Of a stretch of DNA of 41,433 bases, positions 9,265-17,660 are shown in pieces. Under the pieces are notes generated by a model, which saw nothing but the letters and a program-made list of their open reading frames with translations, searched no databases and had not been told where the DNA came from. The position numbers and the translations under genes are program-made. Source of the stretch: JANXQG01 sp037147235. Lineage in GTDB: Bacteria; Planctomycetota; Planctomycetia; Pirellulales; Thermoguttaceae. The DNA lies in contig JBAWVO010000021.1 in the NCBI GenBank assembly GCA_037147235.1, positions 1-41,433 on the forward strand. Direction: 5' to 3'. Every line of letters begins with the position of its first letter. Position 1 is the stretch's first letter.

Positions 9265-9774
9265 ATGTACGGTGAATTGCATCCGATTGGGGGGGGTGAT
9301 CCAATTCCGCTGTTGAAAAAGAATCTTCTGGTCGGCCGCCGGGAAAGCTGCGATATCGTTCTGCGGTTTTCCAATGTTTCAGCTCATCATTGCGAGTTGA
9401 ACGTCAATGAAGGGTTCTGGTACGTCCGCGATTTGAATAGCCGTAACGGCGTGAAAGTGAATGGTAATCGAGTCACCGAAGAAAAACGAATCGATTCCGG
9501 CGATGTCCTGTGGATTGCCAAGCATGGTTATGAGGTGAATTACTCGCCCGTTGATCTGGGCGCGGTTGGTCCGCCGCCCCCCGATGTCTCGGAGGCGGTG
9601 ATCTTCAGCCAGAGTCTCTTGGAACGGGCGGGGCTGGAAGGTCGGCGATCAACCCGACCGAAAGGCCCGCAACCGCCGAGTCGTGATCGCGACCAACCGG
9701 CACGCTACGATATTACCAAGGACGAGCCAGGCAAGATTCGTCAGCAGCATAAAATCAGCGACGAGCCGATTTAG
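9265..9774 (+). CDS. FHA-domain protein
   Basis: 169 residues from ATG 9265, preceded by GAAGGA at good spacing; a GTG at 9208 is in frame but less convincing. The N-terminal ~95 residues form an FHA domain with its binding residues visible: GRRESCDIVL (Gly-Arg), SAHHCEL (Ser-x-x-His) and DLNSRNGVKVNG (Ser-Arg-Asn-Gly). FHA domains bind phosphothreonine peptides, so this is likely an adaptor for Ser/Thr kinases, which are abundant in planctomycetes. The C-terminal ~70 residues are polar and probably disordered. It is followed by rsgA 10 bases later, so it is probably co-transcribed with it. Cytoplasmic; no signal peptide. Confidence 0.88.
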   Translation: MYGELHPIGGGDPIPLLKKNLLVGRRESCDIVLRFSNVSAHHCELNVNEGFWYVRDLNSRNGVKVNGNRVTEEKRIDSGDVLWIAKHGYEVNYSPVDLGAVGPPPPDVSEAVIFSQSLLERAGLEGRRSTRPKGPQPPSRDRDQPARYDITKDEPGKIRQQHKISDEPI

Positions 9775-9784
9775 GCCGATATTG

Positions 9785-10939
9785 ATGGCGAAAAAGAAGA
9801 AGTTCAGGGCTGAATTTCGCAAAAATCGCACGCCGCGTACTCGCAAGACCGACTGGACGCGGCAGTTTGGCGAGCACGGTTTTCAAGAGCAGGCCCCGGA
9901 AACGGAAGAGCGGATCAGCGGCCGAGGTGAAATGAATCGGCATCGCACGATTTGCACCTCCGCGGTCACCCCGGAGATGGGCAACGCCGAAATTCCTTTT
10001 GACGTACTCCTGGACGTCGACGAGACGGTCTGCCGCCGCGGTCGCGTGATCTCGGTTTTCGGGTTGGCGAGTACAGTGCTGGGCGACGACGGTACATCTT
10101 ATCAATGTGCCACGCGGCGGATACTGAAAACGCTCATCACGGACGAGCGTAATCCGGTGGTCGCTGGTGATCGCGTGGTTTTTCGTCCCGGCGAAAACAT
10201 GCAGCTCAAAGAGGGGTTGATCGTGCGCGTCGAGCCGCGGCATGGCACGATTTCCCGGGCAGTTCGCGGTCGCCGGCAGGTCATCGTTTCCAATGTCGAT
10301 CAATTGCTCATTGTGGCCAGTGTTGCCGAGCCGCGGCTGAAACCGAACCTCATCGATCGTCTTCTGGTGGCCGCTGAAAAAGGCCGCGTCCAGCCGATCA
10401 TCTGTCTTAATAAGATCGATCTGGTCGAACCGGCGAGCTTGGAACCGCTGGTGGGTGTGTACAGTCGCATGGGCTACCCGGTACTGATGGTCAGCGCGGA
10501 AACCGGCTTCGGCATCGATCGCTTCCGTCGCCTTGTCGCAGGGCGGGAAAACGTCGTGGCCGGGCAAAGCGGCGTGGGCAAATCATCGTTGCTGAACGCC
10601 ATCGACGCGAATTTGCACCTCCGCGTCGGCGAGGTCAGTAAAGAAAACGAAAAAGGACGGCATACGACCACCACGGCTAGGTTGTTGCCGATTGGCTGTG
10701 GCGGCTTCGTCGTCGATACGCCGGGCATGCGGAGTTTTGAGCTTTGGGACGTTATTCCGGAAGAGGTCGCCGGCTATTACCGCGACTTGCGACCTTATGT
10801 GAGCCTCTGCCGGTTTCCGGACTGCACGCACACCCACGAAAATCATTGCGCGGTGAAGGATGCCGTGACCGACGGCCGCCTGGACGAACGCCGTTATGAG
10901 AGCTATTGTAGTATGCGCAGCGGACAAATGGATGAATGA
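9785..10939 (+). CDS. rsgA: Ribosome small-subunit-dependent GTPase RsgA
   Basis: 384 residues from ATG 9785 (MAKKKKFRAEFRKNR, a basic N-terminus that suits rRNA binding). It has the circularly permuted GTPase order that marks RsgA/YjeQ: an OB-fold region, NKID (209-212), SAETG, then P-loop GQSGVGKSS (from 260), DTPGMRSFE (from 311), and a C-terminal zinc site C-x4-C-x-H...C (CRFPDCTHTHENHC). RsgA helps late 30S maturation and releases RbfA-type factors. Its stop codon overlaps the start of hflX (ATGAATGA), so the two ribosome-associated GTPases are translationally coupled. Confidence 0.95.
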   Translation: MAKKKKFRAEFRKNRTPRTRKTDWTRQFGEHGFQEQAPETEERISGRGEMNRHRTICTSAVTPEMGNAEIPFDVLLDVDETVCRRGRVISVFGLASTVLGDDGTSYQCATRRILKTLITDERNPVVAGDRVVFRPGENMQLKEGLIVRVEPRHGTISRAVRGRRQVIVSNVDQLLIVASVAEPRLKPNLIDRLLVAAEKGRVQPIICLNKIDLVEPASLEPLVGVYSRMGYPVLMVSAETGFGIDRFRRLVAGRENVVAGQSGVGKSSLLNAIDANLHLRVGEVSKENEKGRHTTTTARLLPIGCGGFVVDTPGMRSFELWDVIPEEVAGYYRDLRPYVSLCRFPDCTHTHENHCAVKDAVTDGRLDERRYESYCSMRSGQMDE

Positions 10940-12236
10940 GGAAACTGTTGTGAATGAGATTAGTCGTAAAGAGAGCGTGGCAAGTGAGTCGGCCGTCCTT
11001 GTGGGCGTTTTTCTCTCGGACCGCGACCACGAATTGGTCCTGCTGGAAGAGTTGGGAGGTCTTGCCGAAGCAGCCGGCACGCAAGTCGTAGGCAAACTGA
11101 CGCAACGTCGCGAAGCACCCGATGCGGCAACCTACTTGGGCAAGGGAAAGGTGCAGGAACTGGCCGCCCTGGCTCATTCCGAAATGGCCAACGTGATCTT
11201 CTTCGATAACGACCTCAGCCCCGGCCAGACACGTAATCTCGAGGAAGCCACCGGGCTGAAGGTGCTCGACCGCACGGAGTTGATCCTCGACATTTTTGCC
11301 AGCCGCGCCAAGACGCATGAGGCTCGTTTGGCGGTCGAGTTGGCCCAGTTGGAATATCAGATGCCGCGATTGAAGCGGATGTGGACGCACCTCTCGCGCC
11401 AGACCCAAGGCGGCGTCGGCCTTCGCGGTCCCGGTGAGAAGCAATTGGAAGTCGACCGCCGCCTCGCCGAAAAGCGGATTACCGATCTGCGAAAGCAACT
11501 CCGCGCGATCGAACATCGCCGCCAGCGCGAGGTTGCTGCCAGGCAGGCGCAGATGACCGTTTCGCTCGTCGGTTACACCAACGCCGGCAAGAGTACGCTG
11601 CTCAATGTTCTGACCGGTTCCGATGTTTTCACCAAGGACCAGCTCTTTGCCACGCTCGACACGCGTACCCGCCGCTGGCAACTGCCGGGCTGGGGGCCGG
11701 TGCTGTTGAGCGACACGGTCGGGTTCATTCGCGATCTGCCGCACCATTTGATTGCCAGTTTCCGGGCAACCTTGGAAGAGGCCCGGCAAGCGAACCTGCT
11801 TCTCCACGTGGCCGACGCCAGCCATCCGGCCGTATTGGAGCAGATTGCCGCGGCCTACCAAGTGCTCGAAGAGCTTGGTATTCAACAGAAGGAATTGTTG
11901 TTGGTGCTGAATAAGATCGATGCCCTACCCGACCGGAGCCGCGTTGACGGCCTGTTGAATCGCTATCCCAACGCCATCCCCATCAGTGCCCGTTCGGGCC
12001 AAGGCATCGCAAACCTTGCGGTGGCGGTGAGCAATGCCCTGAGCCGCAGTTTTCTGGAAATCGACGTGGAAATGGGCGTTGATAACGGCCGCTTGCTGGC
12101 CTATCTGGCCGCTCATGGCGAAGTGCTGTCCAAAACTTTTCACGATTCGCGGATGGTGGTCCATTGCCGCATCTCGCAGCACTTCATCAGCCGCATGGAG
12201 ACCGACGGGGTTGTCATTCGGCCGCGAAGGCCATAG
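10932..12236 (+). CDS. hflX: GTPase HflX
   Basis: 434 residues from ATG 10932, overlapping the rsgA stop. GTG 10950 has a better AGGA site and could be the true start. It shows the HflX N-terminal domain (TYLGKGKVQEL, VIFFDNDLSPGQTRNLE, DRTELILDIFASRAKTHEARLAVELAQLEY), the GGVGLRGPGEKQLE linker, and a TrmE-Era-like GTPase with GYTNAGKST (from 214), DTVGFIRDLP and NKID. HflX splits stalled or stressed 70S ribosomes and binds the 50S subunit. The family length of about 430 residues fits. Next to rsgA it forms a ribosome-quality pair. Confidence 0.95.
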   Translation: MNEETVVNEISRKESVASESAVLVGVFLSDRDHELVLLEELGGLAEAAGTQVVGKLTQRREAPDAATYLGKGKVQELAALAHSEMANVIFFDNDLSPGQTRNLEEATGLKVLDRTELILDIFASRAKTHEARLAVELAQLEYQMPRLKRMWTHLSRQTQGGVGLRGPGEKQLEVDRRLAEKRITDLRKQLRAIEHRRQREVAARQAQMTVSLVGYTNAGKSTLLNVLTGSDVFTKDQLFATLDTRTRRWQLPGWGPVLLSDTVGFIRDLPHHLIASFRATLEEARQANLLLHVADASHPAVLEQIAAAYQVLEELGIQQKELLLVLNKIDALPDRSRVDGLLNRYPNAIPISARSGQGIANLAVAVSNALSRSFLEIDVEMGVDNGRLLAYLAAHGEVLSKTFHDSRMVVHCRISQHFISRMETDGVVIRPRRP

Positions 12237-12402
12237 TGGGCAGCCACCCATCAATTTCTGTCGACGGGCCGCCAACTCGTTTGGGAAAAAGGATTGTGAG
12301 GTGGCTCGGTGGGCCGATATCCGCCATTATCGGTTGAAAAAGACGGGGGGTTGTCATTTGGCATCGCGAAAGAGATAATGCGAGGGCAAGTGAGTTCTAC
12401 TT

Positions 12403-13188
12403 ATGGCTAGACGCGACATTCAAGGAAGCCGAGCAATCGTGACGGGTGCCTCCAGCGGCATCGGCCGGGCGATCGCGTTGGAACTGATCCGGCAAGGTGC
12501 TAAAGTCGTCTGCATGGCCCGGCGGGAAGATCGCTTGCAGGCACTGGCCAAGGAGATCGAATCCCTGGGCGGCAGTATTGTGTGCGTTGCCGGCGACGTT
12601 ACCGATCCGGCTGCCCGAGCGCGTTGCATGAAAGCGGCCCAATCGCATTTTGGCGGACTGGATATTCTCGTGAATAACGCCGGCGTAGGTGCCATCGGTC
12701 CCTTCGAGACGGCCGATCCCCAGCGGGTGCGGCAGATCATGGAGGTCAACTTCTTCGCCCTAGTCGAAATGACCCGCTCCGCACTCCCTTTGCTCAAACA
12801 AGGCCGGCGGCCGATGATCGTCAATATCAGCTCGATTCTCGGTCGCCGCGGTGTGCCCTACAATAGTGAATACGCGGCCAGCAAGTTCGCCGTACACGGG
12901 TTCAGCGAGTCGATTCGGGCTGAGTTCGTCACCGCCGGCATTGACGTGCTCGTGGTCAGCCCCGGCACGACCGACACGGAGTTCTTTGACCAGGTCATCG
13001 AGAGCAAAGGCGGCCCGAAATGGCCGGAACATAAGGCCGTCACCGCCGAAGCGGTCGCCCGGGCCACGGTTCTCGCTATTCGTCGCGGCAGCCACGAAAT
13101 CACGCCTTATCTCTGGGGTAAGGTCCTCGTGCTGCTGAATCGCCTCTCGCCCTGGCTCGTCGATAAGCTCATGGAACGCTACGCTTGA
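12403..13188 (+). CDS. SDR-family oxidoreductase
   Basis: 261 residues, a classical short-chain dehydrogenase. It has TGASSGIG (14-21) for NAD(P), NNAG (91-94), the catalytic Ser in NISS (142-144), and Y157-x3-K161 (YAASK). A basic residue after the first strand (ARRED) suggests NADP preference. It resembles DltE/YqjQ-type ketoreductases, and the tail (LNRLSPWLVDKLM) is amphipathic and may touch membrane. The substrate is not deducible. A 166-base gap separates it from hflX. The TGA overlaps a possible TTG start of the next gene. Confidence 0.88.
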   Translation: MARRDIQGSRAIVTGASSGIGRAIALELIRQGAKVVCMARREDRLQALAKEIESLGGSIVCVAGDVTDPAARARCMKAAQSHFGGLDILVNNAGVGAIGPFETADPQRVRQIMEVNFFALVEMTRSALPLLKQGRRPMIVNISSILGRRGVPYNSEYAASKFAVHGFSESIRAEFVTAGIDVLVVSPGTTDTEFFDQVIESKGGPKWPEHKAVTAEAVARATVLAIRRGSHEITPYLWGKVLVLLNRLSPWLVDKLMERYA

Positions 13189-13232
13189 AATTCGGATTTC
13201 AGATTTTACCTCCCGGCCCCTTTCTCACGCCT

Positions 13233-13925
13233 ATGTTCTATCCCCTCGGTTTTCAAATATTGCATGAGCAAGGCGGCTGTCTGGTGGTCAACAAGCCTCC
13301 GGGCGTATTGACGCAGGCCCCGCCGGGGATCGATAGCCTGGAGGTGCGAATCAAAACGTACTTGGGCGGCAGTAATGGCACGGAGAGCGTTTATCTTGGC
13401 GTGCCCCATCGGCTCGACCGCCCGGCGACCGGGGTGATCATTTTCGCAAAAAACCTTCGCACCCTTCGCAAGCTTGGCCATCAGTTTGAAAAACGCCGGG
13501 TCCACAAGGTCTATTGGGCCTGCGTCCAGGGACACGTCGCGACGGAAACTGGCCGCTGGGAGGATTTTTTGTACAAAGTCGCCGGCGAGCCGCGTGCCGA
13601 AGTAGTTGGAGCCGAGCATCCCGAGGGCCGTCATGCCGCTCTGCACTATCGCGTGCTAAAAACCTTCGACTGGGGCAGTTGGCTGGAGATCGAGCTAGAA
13701 ACCGGCCGGACCCATCAAATTCGCATCCAGGCCGCCTCTCGCGGCCACCCTGTTCTGGGAGATAAGCAATACGGCTCGGCTGCAGCCTTTGGACCGCAAT
13801 TCGAGGACCCGCGGCTTCAGGCCATCGCGCTCCATGCCAGAAGCTTGACCTTTCGCGATCCGGACACGCAGCAGACGGTGACGGCAGTCGCGCCGGTGGC
13901 GGATTATTGGCCGGCGTTGGAGTAA
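13233..13925 (+). CDS. RluA-family pseudouridine synthase
   Basis: 230 residues from ATG 13233; a TTG at 13185 overlapping the upstream stop is the longer alternative. Family motifs are clear: ILHEQGGCLVVNKPPGVLTQ, the catalytic HRLDRPATGVIIFAK with the active Asp, and the C-terminal GRTHQIRIQAASRGHPVLGD. Members convert uridine to pseudouridine in rRNA or tRNA. There is no N-terminal S4 domain, as in RluA and TruC-like short forms, so the target base cannot be assigned. Cytoplasmic. Confidence 0.92.
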   Translation: MFYPLGFQILHEQGGCLVVNKPPGVLTQAPPGIDSLEVRIKTYLGGSNGTESVYLGVPHRLDRPATGVIIFAKNLRTLRKLGHQFEKRRVHKVYWACVQGHVATETGRWEDFLYKVAGEPRAEVVGAEHPEGRHAALHYRVLKTFDWGSWLEIELETGRTHQIRIQAASRGHPVLGDKQYGSAAAFGPQFEDPRLQAIALHARSLTFRDPDTQQTVTAVAPVADYWPALE

Positions 13926-13937
13926 ATTGCCTGCTCG

Positions 13938-14324
13938 ATGGCCGAGGTTATTCTCCGACAGAGTTATACCTGCTATGCTTGTGCAATTATGTCGGATCAC
14001 GTTCACGTATTAATCCGCAAGCACAAAAAACAAGCGGAGGAGATGATCGAGGACTTTCAGTCTGACAGCCGCTTGCGGCTTCGCAATATCGGCAACCGCG
14101 ACTGGAACCACCCGGTCTGGGGTGGACCAGGCTGGAAAGTCTTTCTCGATCATCCGGACGACATTCGAAGAACGATTCGCTACATTGAGCAGAATCCAGT
14201 GAAGTTGAAGATGCCGCAACAACAATGGGAGTTCGTCAAGTCTTACGATGGTTGGCCACTGCATCCGGGACATAGTCCTAATTCACCGTACGCGAGAAGA
14301 CTGCGAGACTCCCGAGAAGGTTAA
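13938..14324 (+). CDS. Truncated REP-associated tyrosine transposase (Y1/HUH)
   Basis: 128 residues, similar to the central and C-terminal parts of Y1_Tnp (IS200-like, RAYT) proteins. The HUH motif is in MSDHVHVLIRKH, and the C-terminal helix carries RRTIRYIEQNPVK. The usual N-terminal ~40-50 residues are missing, and the frame begins 12 bases after the pseudouridine synthase stop. It is therefore likely an inactive remnant. REP-like 16-bp palindromes lie inside it (14067) and just after it (14338). RAYTs normally act on REP sequences, so the association is meaningful. Confidence 0.75.
   Translation: MAEVILRQSYTCYACAIMSDHVHVLIRKHKKQAEEMIEDFQSDSRLRLRNIGNRDWNHPVWGGPGWKVFLDHPDDIRRTIRYIEQNPVKLKMPQQQWEFVKSYDGWPLHPGHSPNSPYARRLRDSREG
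14067..14082. repeat. REP-like palindrome inside the truncated transposase
   Basis: AGCCGCTTGCGGCTTC, an exact inverted copy of 14338-14353. Confidence 0.7.
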
Positions 14325-14337
14325 GACGAATCATTGT

Positions 14338-14353
14338 GAAGCCGCAAGCGGCT
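14338..14353. repeat. REP-like palindrome in the acnA leader
   Basis: GAAGCCGCAAGCGGCT folds as GCCGC-AA-GCGGC directly before the acnA AAGGAAGG site. A degenerate relative (GAAGCCGCAAGTGGC) lies at about 34272. Confidence 0.7.
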
Positions 14354-14365
14354 AAGGAAGGAATC

Positions 14366-17077
14366 ATGTCTTTTTACGATCCGTTTCATGTACGTGACAC
14401 TTTTGACACCGGTAACGGCACTGCGGGAATCTACCGCCTTTCACGACTGGAAGATGCTAAGCTGACGAGCGTCGCGCGGCTGCCTTACTCGATCCGCATT
14501 CTGCTGGAATCAGTGCTGCGAAACTGTGATCGCTACGCCGTGACCGAACGCGACGTGGCCAATCTAGCCGGTTGGAACGCGACGGCCGCGACGGCAGTCG
14601 AAGTACCCTTCAAGCCGGCCCGAGTGATTTTGCAAGACTTTACCGGTGTGCCGTGCGTGGTGGATCTGGCGGCCATGCGAAGTGCCATGCAGCGGCTTGG
14701 TGGCGACCCGAAAAAGATCAACCCACTGGTGCCAGTCGATCTGGTGATCGATCACTCGGTACAGGTTGACTATTTTGGCCAGCACGACTCGATGGACCGG
14801 AATGTGGCGATCGAGTTTGACCGGAACCGCGAGCGTTACGAGTTCCTCCGCTGGGGGCAGAAGGCATTTCAGAACTTCCGCGTTGTGCCGCCTGCCGTCG
14901 GCATCGTACATCAAGTCAACCTCGAGTATCTGGCCAAGGGTGTGTTCCTGGGCAAAGACGATGTCGGGCCAGTCGCGTTTCCCGATTCGCTCGTTGGCAC
15001 GGATAGCCATACCACGATGATCAACGGTCTGGGCGTGTTGGGCTGGGGCGTAGGCGGCATTGAGGCCGAGGCGGTGATGCTTGGCCAGCCCCTTTATATG
15101 CTCGCCCCCGAGGTCATCGGCGTTGAACTCAGCGGCGAACTTCCCCCAGGCACCACGGCTACCGATCTGGTACTCACGATCACGCAGATCCTGCGTAAGG
15201 AAGGCGTGGTCAATAAATTCGTCGAGTATTTCGGTACGGCCATTAAGGGCATGAAAGTGGCCGATCGGGCCTTGGTGGCCAATATGGCGCCGGAATACGG
15301 GGCCACGATGGGCTTCTTCCCGATCGACGAGCAGACGCTTGCTTTTCTCCGTCTCACCGGCCGCAGCGATGTCGAGGTCGCACTGGTCGAGCGTTATACC
15401 AAGGAACAGCAGCTTTTCTATAGCAGTCAGCCCGACTGTGATCCGGTTTACACCAAGGTACTCAAGCTCGACCTGGGCACGATCGAGCCTTCGATAGCCG
15501 GTCCGAAGCGTCCGCAGGATCGCGTGCCGCTGGCCAACGTCAAGCAGGCGTTCCGCAAGTCGCTACTAGCCCCGGTCAAAGAGCGCGGTTTCGGGCTGGG
15601 CGAGCAAGATTTGGCGCGCACGGCAATGGTTACCGACAACGGATGCAGCGATACCATCGGGCACGGGGCAGTAGTTATCGCCGCCATCACCAGTTGCACC
15701 AACACGAGCAACCCGGACGTCATGATTGCTGCCGGCCTAGTTGCGAAGAAGGCCGTCGAGCGAGGCCTAACCGTCAAACCTCACGTGAAAACCAGTCTCG
15801 CCCCGGGCAGCCGCGTCGTAACCGACTACTATAAGAAGACCGGCCTCGATACGGCCCTCGACAAGCTCGGGTTCACGCTGGTCGGATATGGCTGCACCAC
15901 TTGTATTGGGAACAGCGGCCCGCTGCCGGAACCGGTGGCGGAGGCGGTCACCAAGGGCAACCTTGTCGCCGCGGCCGTGCTCAGCGGCAATCGCAACTTT
16001 GAGGGCCGCATCAATCCGCATGTGAAGGCGAACTATCTTGCCAGTCCGCCGCTGGTCGTGGCCTACGCCTTGGCGGGCACGGTCGATATCGATCTGGCCA
16101 CCGAGCCGCTGGGCATGGGCAGCGACGGCAAGCCGGTTTACCTGAAGGAGATCTGGCCGTCGCAGGAAGAAGTGGGTCGGGTGGTGGCCGACGCCATCGG
16201 CCCCGAGATGTTCCGCACAAGATACAAGAATGTCTTCGAGGCCAACCCTACGTGGAACGCCCTGCCGGTCACGCCGAGCGAATTGTTTCCCTGGGATGCC
16301 GGCAGTACCTACGTCCAAGAGCCGCCGTTCTTGATCGACTTGGCCGTCGAACCGAGTCCCATTCAACCGCTGCGCGGCGCGCGGGTGCTGGCGGCGTTGG
16401 GCGATTCGGTCACGACGGATCACATTTCGCCCGCCGGCTCGATCGCGGCGACCAGCCCAGCCGGAAAATATCTCCAGGAGTGCGGCGTGAAGCCGGTCGA
16501 TTTCAACAGCTACGGTGCGCGGCGAGGCAACGATCGCGTGATGACCCGCGGCACGCTGGCCAACATCCGCATCCGCAACCTGCTCGCCCCCGGCACGGAA
16601 GGCGGTGTGACCCGCCATCTACCCGACGGCCAAGTGCTGCCGATCTACGACGCGGCGATGAAGTACAAGGCCGAGGGAGTGCCGCTGGTTGTGTTGGCCG
16701 GGGCCGAGTATGGCACCGGCAGCAGTCGCGACTGGGCCGCCAAAGGCACGTATTTGCTGGGTGTCCGCGCCGTGCTAGCGGTCAGTTTTGAGCGGATACA
16801 CCGCAGCAATCTCGTCGGCATGGGCATCCTGCCGCTGGAGTTTCCCAAGGGCAAAACCTGGGAATCGCTCGGCCTGACCGGCGAAGAGATTTTCGAGATT
16901 CCCGATCTCAACGGTCAAATCCTGCCTCAGAGCCAGTTGACTGTCCGTGCCATCTCACCTGACGGCAAGGTTACGGAGTTCCAGACCAAGGTTCGCATCG
17001 ACACACCGGTTGAGTTGGATTACTACCGCAACGGCGGTATATTGCAGACCGTATTGAGGAAGTTGGCGAAGGGATAA
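14366..17077 (+). CDS. acnA: Aconitate hydratase AcnA
   Basis: 903 residues from ATG 14366, chosen for the AAGGAAGG site just upstream. Length and sequence match the AcnA/IRP1 type: DFTGVPCVVDLAAMR, VGTDSHTTMINGLGVLGWGVGGIEAE, the iron-sulfur ligands C444 (SCTNTSNP), C510 and C513 (GCTTCIGNSGPL), and the C-terminal swivel domain (GDSVTTDHISPAG, SYGARRGNDRVM, GAEYGTGSSRDWAAKG). It isomerises citrate to isocitrate in the TCA cycle using a [4Fe-4S] cluster. It stands alone, with a REP-like hairpin in its leader that could affect translation. Confidence 0.97.
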   Translation: MSFYDPFHVRDTFDTGNGTAGIYRLSRLEDAKLTSVARLPYSIRILLESVLRNCDRYAVTERDVANLAGWNATAATAVEVPFKPARVILQDFTGVPCVVDLAAMRSAMQRLGGDPKKINPLVPVDLVIDHSVQVDYFGQHDSMDRNVAIEFDRNRERYEFLRWGQKAFQNFRVVPPAVGIVHQVNLEYLAKGVFLGKDDVGPVAFPDSLVGTDSHTTMINGLGVLGWGVGGIEAEAVMLGQPLYMLAPEVIGVELSGELPPGTTATDLVLTITQILRKEGVVNKFVEYFGTAIKGMKVADRALVANMAPEYGATMGFFPIDEQTLAFLRLTGRSDVEVALVERYTKEQQLFYSSQPDCDPVYTKVLKLDLGTIEPSIAGPKRPQDRVPLANVKQAFRKSLLAPVKERGFGLGEQDLARTAMVTDNGCSDTIGHGAVVIAAITSCTNTSNPDVMIAAGLVAKKAVERGLTVKPHVKTSLAPGSRVVTDYYKKTGLDTALDKLGFTLVGYGCTTCIGNSGPLPEPVAEAVTKGNLVAAAVLSGNRNFEGRINPHVKANYLASPPLVVAYALAGTVDIDLATEPLGMGSDGKPVYLKEIWPSQEEVGRVVADAIGPEMFRTRYKNVFEANPTWNALPVTPSELFPWDAGSTYVQEPPFLIDLAVEPSPIQPLRGARVLAALGDSVTTDHISPAGSIAATSPAGKYLQECGVKPVDFNSYGARRGNDRVMTRGTLANIRIRNLLAPGTEGGVTRHLPDGQVLPIYDAAMKYKAEGVPLVVLAGAEYGTGSSRDWAAKGTYLLGVRAVLAVSFERIHRSNLVGMGILPLEFPKGKTWESLGLTGEEIFEIPDLNGQILPQSQLTVRAISPDGKVTEFQTKVRIDTPVELDYYRNGGILQTVLRKLAKG

Positions 17078-17138
17078 GCGAAGATTTCCGATGGAAAATG
17101 TAAACGTATAAAAGTTCTATTTTTAAAATTATCCAGCT

Positions 17139-17167
17139 TTGCAGGACTGGTAAGGCGGGCGTATACT
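17139..17167 (+). promoter_or_regulatory. Sigma70-type promoter for the HicB/HicA-like pair
   Basis: TTGCAG, a 17-base spacer, then TATACT; the -10 ends 63 bases before the antitoxin ATG. The leader also holds an AGGAGGG site serving a 5-codon open frame (17197-17214) and a second AGGAG before the antitoxin start. Confidence 0.65.
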
Positions 17168-17230
17168 TTACGTCAGAAAACCAGGAGGGCTGATAGATGC
17201 CCAACGCGTCCTAATTCTCAGGAGACTGCG

Positions 17231-17428
17231 ATGACATATACAGTGCTAATTGAAGAATCAGACGAAGGATTCGCTGTTTCGGTTCCTGGGCTGCCAGGGT
17301 GTCACTCCCAAGGGGATACCGAAGTCGAGGCGATGACCAACATTGTTGAAGCGATCCGCGAATACCTTGATGTAGTCGAAGAACTAGCCAAGTCTGCCGG
17401 TGGCAAACAGGTTGCGGTCGAGGTGTAG
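17231..17428 (+). CDS. hicB: HicB-family antitoxin
   Basis: 65 residues, typical of the short HicB fold: YTVLIEESDEGFAVSVPGLPGC, then SQGDTEVEAMTNIVEAIREYL. This partial RNase H-like fold neutralises HicA. No DNA-binding C-terminal domain is present, so autoregulation, if any, needs another element. An AGGAG site precedes ATG 17231. It is placed before the toxin gene, the reverse of E. coli hicAB, with a 2-base gap. A type II toxin-antitoxin pair is likely. Confidence 0.88.
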   Translation: MTYTVLIEESDEGFAVSVPGLPGCHSQGDTEVEAMTNIVEAIREYLDVVEELAKSAGGKQVAVEV

Positions 17429-17430
17429 CC

Positions 17431-17643
17431 ATGCCCAGGATGCCTGGTGTGAATCACCTCAATGCAGTTCGGGCTTTGGAAAAGGTCGGGTTTTGGCTTG
17501 CCCGCCAAGGTAAACACATCGTGATGAGCGATGGGACGCGCATCCTCACTATTCCTCGGCACAATCCGGTCAACGCGATCACGATGGGGAACATTGTTCG
17601 AGACGCCGGGCTCACGAACGAGCAGTTCCGTCAGCTACTTTGA
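17431..17643 (+). CDS. hicA: HicA-family mRNA interferase toxin
   Basis: 70 residues with the dsRNA-binding-like HicA fold: NAVRALEKVGFWLARQGKHIVM with the expected catalytic His (GKH), IPRHNPVNAITMGNIVRDAGLTNEQF. HicA toxins cleave mRNA when not bound by HicB. The usual Gly-Ser/Thr-His-His reads Gly-Lys-His-Ile here, a known type of variation. The gene converges on the next one with 17 bases between. Confidence 0.85.
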   Translation: MPRMPGVNHLNAVRALEKVGFWLARQGKHIVMSDGTRILTIPRHNPVNAITMGNIVRDAGLTNEQFRQLL

Positions 17644-17660
17644 ACAGCTCGAATTGCCTC

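Noticed and set aside
10752..11885. 377-residue open frame antisense to rsgA/hflX
   Set aside because: Composition reflects the opposite strand of two well-supported GTPase genes.
15767..16618. 283-residue open frame antisense to acnA
   Set aside because: It is a shadow of the aconitase gene in GC-rich DNA; no motif seen.
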